Assembly (NCBI GenBank): GCA_947623215.1
Contig: CANQGN010000078.1
Span: 1 to 6,672, forward strand
Length of the DNA stretch: 6,672 bases
Direction of reading: 5' to 3'
Source: an uncultured Clostridia bacterium
GTDB taxonomy: Bacteria > Bacillota > Clostridia > Oscillospirales > Acutalibacteraceae
The translations under genes and the position numbers were made by a program. The notes under the pieces were generated by a model, which saw only the letters and a list, made by a program, of their open reading frames with translations, was not told the origin of the DNA and did no database searches. Each line of letters starts with the position of its first letter. Positions within the stretch are counted from its first letter, which is position 1. This document shows positions 1-5,962 of this stretch, in pieces.

Positions 1-84
1 GCCGCTACGGCCGCACCGGCGTTACCATTTGCCGCTCTCCCCCTTCTGCTCGGTAAATGGTAACGCCGGTGCGGCCGTAGCGGC
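1..84. repeat. Perfect 30-bp inverted repeat at the window edge (arms 1-30 and 55-84)
   Basis: Bases 1-30 are the exact reverse complement of bases 55-84, separated by a 24-base spacer (31-54). After one mismatch at the spacer edge (31/54) three further bases also pair (32-34 with 51-53). The first arm starts at base 1, so the repeat may run beyond the window or mark a sequence end. The right arm encodes the conserved RsmD C-terminal stretch (about residues 165-173, YGRTGVTI). The left arm reads the same DNA backwards and gives the unnatural tail after the spacer. There is no T-run, so it does not look like a terminator. A fold-back (template-switch) artefact at a contig end is the simplest reading; a genuine palindrome is possible. 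Confidence 0.9.
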
Positions 85-574
85 GGGGCGCGGCGCAAAA
101 CGGGCCGAAGCGCGGCGGCAGGGGCTGTTCGGCGTCATGCTCGCACACCACCACCGCGCCGGGCGCAAGGCAGGGCAGCAGCAGCGGCAGCAGCGGCGGT
201 ATGGCCCCCAGCGCGTAGGGCGGGTCTAAAAAAACCAACCCAACCGGCTCCTTTAACGCGGCCAGCGCCGCCTCTGCCGGCCGGCAAAGTACCTGCGCCC
301 GGTCAACAAAACCGGTGCGGCGCAAATTTTCTTCTATTACGGCGGCGGGGCGGCGGGCAACGTCTACAAACGTGGCGTAGCTCGCCCCGCGCGAGAGCGC
401 CTCCAGCCCCAGCTGGCCGCTGCCGGCAAACAAGTCCAGCACGCGGCGCCCCTCGATTTCAAACTGAATGGCGCTGAACATGGCTTCTTTTACCTTTTCG
501 GCGGTGGGGCGGGTCGCCTCCCCCGGCGGGGCGACGAGCGAGCGCCCCCGGGCCGTACCGGTAATAATACGCAA
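5..574 (-). CDS. rsmD: 16S rRNA (guanine(966)-N(2))-methyltransferase RsmD, C-terminal end doubtful
   Basis: RsmD methylates N2 of G966 in helix 31 of 16S rRNA, using S-adenosylmethionine, on assembling 30S particles. The product is 189 residues, usual for the family. Visible are the N-terminal MRIITGTARG, the TRPT..KVKEAMF segment (21-33), SAM-binding motif I LDLFAGSGQLGLEAL (46-60), the catalytic DPPY (117-120) and the late RYGRTGVTIY (165-174). The start is the second of two TTG codons (572-574): it gives the family-typical MRIITG and lies 8 bases after a GGAGG in a G-rich run. Longer upstream frames would run into uvrC and look unlike RsmD. A 13-base palindrome (591-603) sits just upstream of the ribosome binding site. 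Residues from about 182 on (QMVTPVRP) are encoded by the left arm of the terminal inverted repeat, so the real C-terminus and downstream neighbour (often coaD in related bacteria) are probably missing. Confidence 0.9.
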   Translation of the reverse strand: MRIITGTARGRSLVAPPGEATRPTAEKVKEAMFSAIQFEIEGRRVLDLFAGSGQLGLEALSRGASYATFVDVARRPAAVIEENLRRTGFVDRAQVLCRPAEAALAALKEPVGLVFLDPPYALGAIPPLLPLLLPCLAPGAVVVCEHDAEQPLPPRFGPFCAAPRRYGRTGVTIYRAEGGERQMVTPVRP

Positions 575-640
575 CAAGAAGCCCTCCCCCGCCGGTAACC
601 GGCAACAACCAATCCGGTATTGAAAACCTATCCTATTGTA

Positions 641-669
641 ATTATCGCATGAATTCCCGCCGTTGTCAA
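641..669 (-). promoter_or_regulatory. Strong sigma-A promoter of rsmD
   Basis: Read on the minus strand there is a perfect -35 TTGACA (664-669), a 17-base spacer and a -10 GATAAT (641-646). The -10 is preceded by TGC, an extended -10 feature. Transcription should start near 634, leaving a leader of about 60 bases before the TTG start. The uvrC stop codon TGA (666-668) lies inside the -35 box. rsmD can therefore be transcribed independently of uvrC. Confidence 0.8.
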
Positions 670-2549
670 CTAATTTTTTCGCCCGGCGGGCAATCGACGG
701 GCCCATGCAGCGCGGCGTAAAGGCTGGCCGCACTGGCGGCGGTCATGCCCGGCACGGCGGCCAGCGCCTCGCGGGTGGCTGCCTCTACCGCCGACAGACT
801 GCCAAAAGCCTTTAGCAGGGCGGCCGCCCGCTTGGGGCCCACCCCCGGCGCCTGCTGCAAGGCAGAACTAAACAGCGCCTTGCCGCTGCGCTGGCGGTGG
901 TAGGTAATGGCGTAGCGGTGTACCTCCTCCTGCACGGCGGCCACAAACGAAAACACGCTGCGGTTGGCGCGAATTTCTATTTCGCCCCCCTCCCCCACAA
1001 TGGCGCGGGTGTGGTGGCGGCTGTCTTTTACCATGCCAAACACCGGCAGGGCGTAGCCCCGTTGCCGCAGCAAGGCCGCCACAGCCGCCAGCTGGGTTTT
1101 GCCGCCGTCGAGCAAAATCAAATCCGGCAGACGGCCAAAGCCTTCCTCCCCCCGGCGGGCCTCATACTCCGCCAGGCGGCGAGAGAGGGCTTCGCAGAGC
1201 GCGGCAGGGTCGTCTCCCCCCGCGGCGGTACGAATGGCAAAGCGGCGGTAGTCGCGCCGGGCGGGGCGGCCGTTTTGAAACACCACCATACCGGCTGCCG
1301 TTTGCCGGCCGGCGGTGTGCGAAATGTCGTAAGCCTCTATCCGCGCCGGGGGGGCGGGCAGGCTGAGCAATGAAGCCAGCTCCTCCAGCACCGACTGGGT
1401 GCGGCTTTGGCGACCGGCGGTGTTAAGCAGCCGCTCTTCTGCGTTGGTTTGGCAAGCGCTCACCAGCCGCGCCTGCTCGCCCTTTTGCGGCCGGTGCAGC
1501 CGTACCCGGCGGCCCGCCCGCTCGCTTAGCAGCGCCTCTAAGCGCTCTGCCTCCGGCGGCAGTACCGAAAGATTCAGCACCGGGGGTATGGCGCTGCCGG
1601 CCTCATACTTTTGCACCAAAAAGGCGGCCAGCGCCTCCCCCTCCGGCGCCGGTTCTACCCAGTAGTGAGCGCGGTCAGACAATGCGCCCCCCACAAAGTG
1701 AAAAACCTCTACGCAGCCTTTTTCCGGCGTACCGGCGTAGGCAATTACGTCTTGATTCGGCACCCCGGCGGCCACAAAATGCTGCTTTTCGCTCATGCTT
1801 TGCAGGGCGCGTATGCGGTCGCGCAGCACCGCCGCCTTTTCAAAGGCCATGGCCTGCGAGGCGGCTTCCATTTGCGCTTGCAGCGCCCGCAGCGTTTCGG
1901 TATACCCGCCGTTTAAAAAAGCCAGCGCCTGCTCTACCGCTTCTTCATGCTCCGCCAGGCTCACCCGGCCGGTACAGGCCCCGGCGCAGTTGCCCAGCGC
2001 GTGATTGAGACAGGGGCGGCCCCGCCCGAACTCCTGCGGAAACCGCCGGGTGCAGGTGGGCAGGCCGAAGGCCTTGCAGGCCATATCCACCGACTGCTCC
2101 ACTACCGCGCCGGAGTAATAGGGGCCAAGGTAGCGGGCGCCGTCGTTTTGCAGTTGCTTTACCGCCGTCAGCCGCCGCCAGGGGGGCGGCGACACCCGCA
2201 CGTAGCGGTAGCCTTTGTCGTCTCGCAGCAGCACGTTGTACTTGGGCTGGTATTGTTTAATTAAAGAGGCTTCCAGCACCAGCGCCTCAAACTCGCTGCC
2301 GCAGACAATATACTCAAACCGGGCGACGGCGGCCACCATTTTGGCCACCTTGGGGGCGTGGTCCGACCCTTCGCGAAAATACTGGCAAACCCGGTTTTTC
2401 AGCGCTTTGGCCTTGCCGACGTATATCACTTCCCCGGCGGCGTTGTACATGAGGTATACCCCCGGCTGCAGCGGCAATTGCAGCGCCTTTTGCAGCAGCT
2501 GCGAGCGGTTTTTTGCCGTTTTTCCCGCCTTTTTTTCTTCTTCCGGCAT
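666..2549 (-). CDS. uvrC: UvrABC excinuclease subunit C
   Basis: UvrC is the cytoplasmic dual endonuclease of nucleotide excision repair: once UvrA and UvrB have marked a lesion it cuts 3' and then 5' of the damage. The 627-residue product has the full family layout. The GIY-YIG domain shows GVY (30-32), YVG (43-45), R53 and E93, which match the catalytic residues of the 3' incision site. A cysteine cluster C166, C180, C188, C192 matches the iron-sulphur ligands known in UvrC. A UVR (UvrB-binding) helix pair spans about 219-254. The RNase H-like 5' nuclease shows YDISH (D408), GGDD (446-447), LLDGGK (D481) and EEVHRY (H544). Tandem helix-hairpin-helix motifs lie at about 566-615 (PGVGPKRA). 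The ATG at 2549 follows an AAGGGGG ribosome binding site. It lies 44 bases after the aldo/keto reductase gene with no terminator between, so co-transcription is likely. It appears intact. Confidence 0.98.
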   Translation of the reverse strand: MPEEEKKAGKTAKNRSQLLQKALQLPLQPGVYLMYNAAGEVIYVGKAKALKNRVCQYFREGSDHAPKVAKMVAAVARFEYIVCGSEFEALVLEASLIKQYQPKYNVLLRDDKGYRYVRVSPPPWRRLTAVKQLQNDGARYLGPYYSGAVVEQSVDMACKAFGLPTCTRRFPQEFGRGRPCLNHALGNCAGACTGRVSLAEHEEAVEQALAFLNGGYTETLRALQAQMEAASQAMAFEKAAVLRDRIRALQSMSEKQHFVAAGVPNQDVIAYAGTPEKGCVEVFHFVGGALSDRAHYWVEPAPEGEALAAFLVQKYEAGSAIPPVLNLSVLPPEAERLEALLSERAGRRVRLHRPQKGEQARLVSACQTNAEERLLNTAGRQSRTQSVLEELASLLSLPAPPARIEAYDISHTAGRQTAAGMVVFQNGRPARRDYRRFAIRTAAGGDDPAALCEALSRRLAEYEARRGEEGFGRLPDLILLDGGKTQLAAVAALLRQRGYALPVFGMVKDSRHHTRAIVGEGGEIEIRANRSVFSFVAAVQEEVHRYAITYHRQRSGKALFSSALQQAPGVGPKRAAALLKAFGSLSAVEAATREALAAVPGMTAASAASLYAALHGPVDCPPGEKIS

Positions 2550-2593
2550 CGTTCCACGCCCCCTTTCTTGCCTGTTTTCTAAATCATCCGAAT

Positions 2594-3508
2594 TTACGGA
2601 ATGGTATTGCCCGCCGCGCGGTAAATTTCATACCATTCTTCTCTGCTAAGCGGTACCTCCGCCCCCGCCGCAGCCTGCCGCAGGCGGTCGGGGTTCATGG
2701 TGCCCACCACCGGCTGCATACGGGCGGGGTGGCGCAAAATCCATGCCACCGTAAGGGCGGTGGGGGTAGCGCCTTTTTCTGCCGCTAAGCGAGAGAGCGT
2801 TTCTTCCAGCGCCGGGTACTGCCCGCTGCCGAAAAAGGGGCCGGCAATAAACCCCCGCTGAAAAGGCGACCAGGGCTGAATGGTTACCCGGTGTAGGCGG
2901 CAATATTCCAGCAGGCCGTCGTCGTGCATGACCGAACCCTCGTCCGTCATATTCACGTGCAGCCCCACGTCTACCAGCCCCGTGTGGGCGGGGCCGAATT
3001 GCAGCTGATTAAAGAGCAGCGGCTGCGAGAGCGCGGCGCCAAGCAGCCGCATTTGCCCGGCGGAGTGGTTGCTCACCCCAAAATAGCGCACCAGCCCCCG
3101 GCTATGCAAATTGTCAAAGGCCTCGGCCACTTCTTCCGGCTCCATTAAGGTGTCCGGCCGGTGGAGCAGCAGGGCGTCTAACCGGTCTACCCCTAACCGC
3201 TTTAAGCTGCCCTCTGCGCTGGCGATGATGTGTTCTTTAGAAAAATCATACCGGCCGGGGCGAATGCCGCACTTGGTTTGCACGAGCATACGCTCCCGCA
3301 GCGAGGGGCGGCGGGCGAGCACCTGCCCAAAGCGGCGTTCCGACTCGCCGTCGCCGTAAATATCCGCATGGTCAAAGTAGGTAATGCCCGCTTCCAGCGC
3401 GGTATCAATCAGCTCTTCGGCTTTGCTCAGCTCTACCGCCGCCAGCCGCATACACCCCAGCGCCACCGCCGAAACGGTTAAATCCGGCTGCAAGGTCATG
3501 GTTTTCAT
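2594..3508 (-). CDS. Aldo/keto reductase, YdhF-like
   Basis: Predicted cytosolic NAD(P)H-dependent oxidoreductase of the aldo/keto reductase superfamily; the substrate cannot be told from sequence. The 304-residue product carries the tetrad D46 (FDHADIYG), Y51, K79 (QTKCG) and H116 (LLLHRPD). Other family marks are ALGCMRL (16-22), GVSNHS (144-149), FNQLQ (166-170), QPWSPFQRG (211-219) and the cofactor-binding VVGTMNPDRL (267-276). The DHADIYG/HRPD pattern and the order of motifs resemble E. coli YdhF, an opinion from memory. The ATG at 3508 lies 10 bases after an AAAGGAG site; a second in-frame ATG three codons on (3499) is further away and less likely. uvrC follows after 44 bases. The upstream region is the palindrome-rich repeat at 3531-3746, so the promoter probably lies in or beyond that repeat. 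Confidence 0.92.
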   Translation of the reverse strand: MKTMTLQPDLTVSAVALGCMRLAAVELSKAEELIDTALEAGITYFDHADIYGDGESERRFGQVLARRPSLRERMLVQTKCGIRPGRYDFSKEHIIASAEGSLKRLGVDRLDALLLHRPDTLMEPEEVAEAFDNLHSRGLVRYFGVSNHSAGQMRLLGAALSQPLLFNQLQFGPAHTGLVDVGLHVNMTDEGSVMHDDGLLEYCRLHRVTIQPWSPFQRGFIAGPFFGSGQYPALEETLSRLAAEKGATPTALTVAWILRHPARMQPVVGTMNPDRLRQAAAGAEVPLSREEWYEIYRAAGNTIP

Positions 3509-3530
3509 GGTTTCTTCTCTCCTTTGTAAC

Positions 3531-3746
3531 TTCTTGATTCGTACCCGGCAGGGCTGCCCCTTCGTTTGTCCCCCCGGGCTATTTCTTGGTTTGTACCCGG
3601 CAGGGACGAATCGGTTTTGGGAGACAAAATCGGGCGATTTTGCCTCCCAAAACTGCTCTGCATCCGCAATCGAGGCATTTTTTCGTCAGGGTGCGATCGC
3701 TCCGCGCGGCCATACTTTGTGTATAGCAAGCGGAGCGAGTGCGCAA
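3531..3746. repeat. Palindrome-rich intergenic segment, probable dispersed repeat element
   Basis: This fills most of the 339-base gap between the aldo/keto reductase start and nrdR. It contains a 23-base direct repeat with two mismatches (3531-3553 and 3583-3605, core GTACCCGGCAGGG). It has a near-perfect palindrome (3614-3632 with 3635-3653, one mismatch, core TTTTGGGAG). A third inverted pair is TCGCTCCGC (3697-3705) with GCGGAGCGA (3730-3738) around an A/T-rich loop. Reading frames are open here on both strands, but none has a convincing ribosome binding site or domain; one overlapping 44-codon minus frame (3579-3713) encodes CLDCGC...FC...C. From memory, similar peptides recur as short hypothetical proteins in gut Clostridia, which suggests a multi-copy noncoding repeat. 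That copy number is inference, not visible here. The limits are approximate. Confidence 0.5.
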
Positions 3747-3801
3747 ATGGCGGAAAAAGGGCCGATGGCGGGCGGTTCGGCGCTGCCGGGTGCAAACCTA
3801 T

Positions 3802-3831
3802 AAAAAAGCGCGGACGTTCTCCGCGCTTTTT
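3802..3831. terminator. Bidirectional rho-independent terminator downstream of nrdR
   Basis: A perfect 7-bp GC stem (GCGCGGA at 3808-3814 with TCCGCGC at 3820-3826) closes a 5-base loop. It is flanked by A6 (3802-3807) and T5 (3827-3831), so it can act in both directions. For nrdR, which ends at 3848 on the minus strand, it gives a stem followed by U6. It should insulate nrdR from the aldo/keto reductase genes. Confidence 0.9.
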
Positions 3832-3847
3832 GGTTCCGAAAGTCGGG

Positions 3848-4303
3848 TTATTTATCCGACAACAGCTTGTTGAGTTCTTCCATAAAGGTGTTAATATCCC
3901 GAAACTGCCGGTAGACCGAAGCGAAGCGAACGTAGGCTACCTGGTCGAGCTTTTTGAGCTGTTCCATGGCCAGCTCGCCGATTTGCATGGAAGAAACCTC
4001 GCGGTCAAGCGTGTTTTGCAGGCTGGCCTCTATGGCGTCGGCCGCTTCTTCTACCGCTTCTACCGAAACCGTGCGCTTTTCGCAGGCGCGCAGCATACTG
4101 TTGATCAGCTTGTTACGGTCAAACTGCTCGCGCGAGCGGTCTTTTTTTACCACAATTACCGGCAGGCTTTCGATTACCTCGTAGGTCGTAAAGCGCTTTT
4201 GGCAATGCAGGCACTCCCGGCGGCGGCGAATGCGCTCGCCTTCGTCGGTTGGGCGGGAGTCGATAACTTTGCTTTCTTCATAACCGCAATAGGGGCATTT
4301 CAT
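3848..4303 (-). CDS. nrdR: Transcriptional repressor NrdR
   Basis: NrdR is a zinc- and nucleotide-binding repressor of ribonucleotide reductase genes. It senses ATP/dATP and binds NrdR boxes upstream of nrd operons. The 151-residue product is the usual length. The zinc ribbon has C3-x2-C6 and C31-x2-C34, followed by the conserved RFTTYE (37-42). The ATP-cone runs from about 49 to 138, with VVKKD (51-55), the FDRNKL (61-66) segment and YVRFASVYRQF (124-134). The ATG at 4303 is preceded by AAGGAAGG at a long spacing of about 12 bases, so initiation may be modest. No NrdR box or nrd gene is in the window. No sigma-A promoter is evident directly upstream, so expression may depend on read-through from the ATPase gene past the weak terminator at 4334-4367. 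The gene ends in a strong terminator. Confidence 0.97.
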   Translation of the reverse strand: MKCPYCGYEESKVIDSRPTDEGERIRRRRECLHCQKRFTTYEVIESLPVIVVKKDRSREQFDRNKLINSMLRACEKRTVSVEAVEEAADAIEASLQNTLDREVSSMQIGELAMEQLKKLDQVAYVRFASVYRQFRDINTFMEELNKLLSDK

Positions 4304-4333
4304 GGCGTTGCACGGCCTTCCTTAACCGGCTGC

Positions 4334-4367
4334 AAAAGGCGGGTCGAGCTTCAGCGCCCGACCCGCC
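4334..4367 (-). terminator. Weak rho-independent terminator after the ATPase gene
   Basis: A perfect 9-bp stem (GGCGGGTCG at 4338-4346 with CGACCCGCC at 4359-4367) encloses a 12-base loop in which two more pairs can form. On the minus strand it is followed by only four U residues (4334-4337). It lies 13 bases after the ATPase stop codon. The short U-tract suggests partial termination, leaving room for read-through into nrdR. Confidence 0.65.
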
Positions 4368-4380
4368 GGCCGCAACCGTT

Positions 4381-5526
4381 TTAGTTGGTAATGGTCTTTT
4401 CGGTCTCTTTGTCAAACAAATGAATCTTAGAGGTGTCAAGAGTGATTTCAATCTCATCCCCCGCGCGGGCGGTAGAGGAGGGGTCTACCCGGGCGGTAAG
4501 GCTGTGGCCCTCGCAGTTGAGGTAAAGGTAGGTTTCGGCGCCCATCAGCTCGGTTACTTCCACCTTGGCTTTTACAATGCCGTCGGTCATGGTGGTCATA
4601 AACATTTCTTCGTCGTGAATATGCTCCGGCCGAATGCCCATGACTATTTCTTTGTCTACGTAAGCCTCTAAGCAGTCCTTATTATTTTTCGAGGCGGGCA
4701 GCTTAATTTGGAACTTCACGCCCTTGGTGCGCTTGGTATCTTCCGAACCGAACTCTACGTAAAAGCCGCCGTCGGCCGTTTTGTGCAGCACAGAGTCAAT
4801 AAAGTTCATTTGGGGCGAACCGATGAACCCGGCAACAAAGGAGTTGCAGGGCAGGTCGTACAAATGCTGCGGGGTGTCGACCTGTTGAATCAGACCGTCT
4901 TTCATAACCACAATGCGGTCGGCCATGGTCATGGCCTCGGTCTGGTCGTGGGTTACGTAAATAAAGGTGGTGCCCAGCTTTTGGTGGAGCTTGGAAAGCT
5001 CGGTCCGCATTTGGGCGCGCAGCTTGGCGTCCAGGTTGGAGAGCGGTTCGTCCAGCAAAAACACGGCGGGGTCGCGCACAATGGCGCGGCCGAGCGCCAC
5101 GCGCTGCCGCTGACCGCCGGACAACGCCTTGGGCTTACGGTCGAGCAGGTGAGAAATATCCAAAATGCGGCCGGCTTCTTCTACCCGGCGTTTGATTTCT
5201 TCTTTCGGCATTTTGCGCAGCTTCAGGCCGAAAGCCATGTTGCCAAAAACCGTCATGTGCGGGTAAAGGGCGTAGTTCTGGAACACCATGGCGATGTCGC
5301 GGTCTTTGGGCGCGATGTCGTTCACCAAACGGTCGCCGATGTAAAGCTCGCCCTCGGTGATTTCTTCCAAACCCGCAATCATGCGCAGGGTGGTCGATTT
5401 GCCGCAGCCGGAGGGGCCGACCAGAATAATGAATTCTTTGTCTTTAATCTCCAGATTAAAGTCCGACACGGCCGTAACGCCGCCGGGATAGGTTTTCCCG
5501 ATGTTTTTGAGTGATAAGCTTGCCAT
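4381..5526 (-). CDS. ugpC: Sugar ABC transporter ATP-binding protein, UgpC/MsmK/MsmX family
   Basis: Cytoplasmic ATPase that powers carbohydrate-type (CUT1) ABC importers. The 381-residue product has Walker A GPSGCGKST (37-45), the Q-loop VFQNYALYPH (Q83), signature LSGGQRQRV (135-143), Walker B FLLDE (156-160), D-loop SNLD (163-166) and switch H193 (VTHD). It is followed by a TOBE/MOP regulatory domain (about 235-371, with GIRPEH at 297-302). The start is the ATG at 5526: it gives the family-typical MASLSLKNIGKTY and follows GGGAGG (5537-5542) by 10 bases. A 28-codon upstream extension is open but lies in the leader RNA. No permease or substrate-binding gene is adjacent. Such stand-alone ATPases (MsmK in streptococci, MsmX in Bacillus) are known to serve several sugar transporters, so the Ugp name should not be read as glycerol-3-phosphate specificity. 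It is transcribed from its own promoter at 5664-5692. Confidence 0.95.
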   Translation of the reverse strand: MASLSLKNIGKTYPGGVTAVSDFNLEIKDKEFIILVGPSGCGKSTTLRMIAGLEEITEGELYIGDRLVNDIAPKDRDIAMVFQNYALYPHMTVFGNMAFGLKLRKMPKEEIKRRVEEAGRILDISHLLDRKPKALSGGQRQRVALGRAIVRDPAVFLLDEPLSNLDAKLRAQMRTELSKLHQKLGTTFIYVTHDQTEAMTMADRIVVMKDGLIQQVDTPQHLYDLPCNSFVAGFIGSPQMNFIDSVLHKTADGGFYVEFGSEDTKRTKGVKFQIKLPASKNNKDCLEAYVDKEIVMGIRPEHIHDEEMFMTTMTDGIVKAKVEVTELMGAETYLYLNCEGHSLTARVDPSSTARAGDEIEITLDTSKIHLFDKETEKTITN

Positions 5527-5572
5527 TGGTTTGTAGCCTCCCAATATTATACAAAATAAATCCGATTTCTCA

Positions 5573-5650
5573 GGCAATACAATCAACCCACAGCCGTAAA
5601 AAACGCGCAACCGGCCGCACGCAAAAGCGCTGCGGCCTGATTGTATTGCC
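5573..5650 (-). promoter_or_regulatory. Structured 5' leader of the ATPase gene with nested inverted repeats
   Basis: A perfect 13-bp inverted repeat (GGCAATACAATCA at 5573-5585, complement at 5638-5650) brackets 52 bases between promoter and ribosome binding site. Just inside it is a second hairpin: GGCCGCA (5613-5619) with TGCGGCC (5631-5637), extended by CGC/GCG around an AAAA loop with one bulged base. On the RNA strand this is followed by a U6 run (5598-5603). An alternative, G-U-containing stem (GCGUGC with GCGCGU) would sit directly against the U-run and exclude the inner hairpin. The layout resembles a transcription attenuator or a folded regulatory leader, but I do not recognise a known riboswitch. 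The pairing is seen in the sequence; regulation is inferred. Confidence 0.5.
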
Positions 5651-5663
5651 CGCCACCTTCAAT

Positions 5664-5692
5664 ACTATACCAAATTTCGGGCGAAAATGCAA
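5664..5692 (-). promoter_or_regulatory. Sigma-A promoter of the ATPase gene
   Basis: On the minus strand the -35 is TTGCAT (5687-5692), the spacer is 17 bases and the -10 is TATAGT (5664-5669). The expected start is near 5657, giving a leader of about 130 bases ahead of the ATG at 5526. The leader contains the nested inverted repeats at 5573-5650. Confidence 0.75.
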
Positions 5693-5853
5693 GGTCGCTA
5701 TTTGCCTAAACTTTGAATCCCGGCTTTAGGTATTTTAACGAACGAAAAGACGAAACGCTGTAAAATCGAGTCGTAAAAGCCGAGAATTTGTCGAACTTGC
5801 ACAAGCGCTATTCCCCCCGCCCTACCGGCGGCCGGCAAACGGAAAATCGCCTG
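5693..5853. other. Noncoding stretch between ATPase promoter and rpsT terminator, no clear content
   Basis: This is the unexplained part of the 436-base gap 5527-5962. I see no reading frame with a ribosome binding site, no RNA gene and no consensus catabolite-response site. Local features are a run of CGAA-type repeats (about 5737-5757), which falls 45-65 bases upstream of the ATPase -35 box, and a weak inverted pair CGGCTTT/AAAGCCG (5721-5727 and 5776-5782). Either could be an activator or operator site, but nothing supports a specific regulator. Confidence 0.4.
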
Positions 5854-5886
5854 AAAAAGCAAAGACCACCGCTTTGGGTGGCCTTT
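5854..5886 (-). terminator. Rho-independent terminator of rpsT
   Basis: On the minus strand AAAGGCCACC pairs with GGUGGUCUUU (10 bp including one G-U) around a CAAAGC loop, followed two bases later by U5 (5854-5858). Read on the plus strand the wobble becomes an A-C mismatch, so it favours minus-strand transcripts. Between it and the rpsT stop there is another GC hairpin (5900-5906 with 5918-5924, 7 bp) without an adjacent U-run, which may protect the rpsT 3' end. Confidence 0.85.
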
Positions 5887-5962
5887 TGGTTTGGGGAGAG
5901 GCGGCGTTGAACACGGTCGCCGCCCGCCGCCAAACGCAGCTGCAAAAAAAGCGGGCGGGCGC

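Noticed and set aside
575..733. N-terminal extension of rsmD by 53 codons to an upstream ATG
   Set aside because: The extension overlaps uvrC and the promoter, has no RsmD-like sequence, and the TTG at 574 has a good ribosome binding site and gives the family-typical N-terminus.
3505..3795. 96-codon minus-strand open frame upstream of the reductase
   Set aside because: It covers the palindromic repeat, lacks a ribosome binding site and domain, and overlaps the reductase start; it is probably a chance frame in a repeat.
4410..4439. Two TTGACA-like boxes on the minus strand at the end of the ATPase gene as nrdR promoters
   Set aside because: Neither has an acceptable -10 hexamer 16-18 bases downstream.
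4708..5514. Long plus-strand open frame opposite the ATPase gene
   Set aside because: It is antisense to a fully conserved ABC ATPase, shows no domain, and is a codon-bias shadow; the same holds for plus-strand frames over uvrC, nrdR and rpsT.
5546..5551. Perfect TATAAT just upstream of the ATPase ribosome binding site
   Set aside because: No -35 at a usable distance, and transcription would start inside the ribosome binding site; the promoter at 5664-5692 is better.
5527..5610. 28-codon N-terminal extension of the ATPase
   Set aside because: It lies in the structured leader; the ATG at 5526 has a GGGAGG site and starts the conserved family N-terminus.
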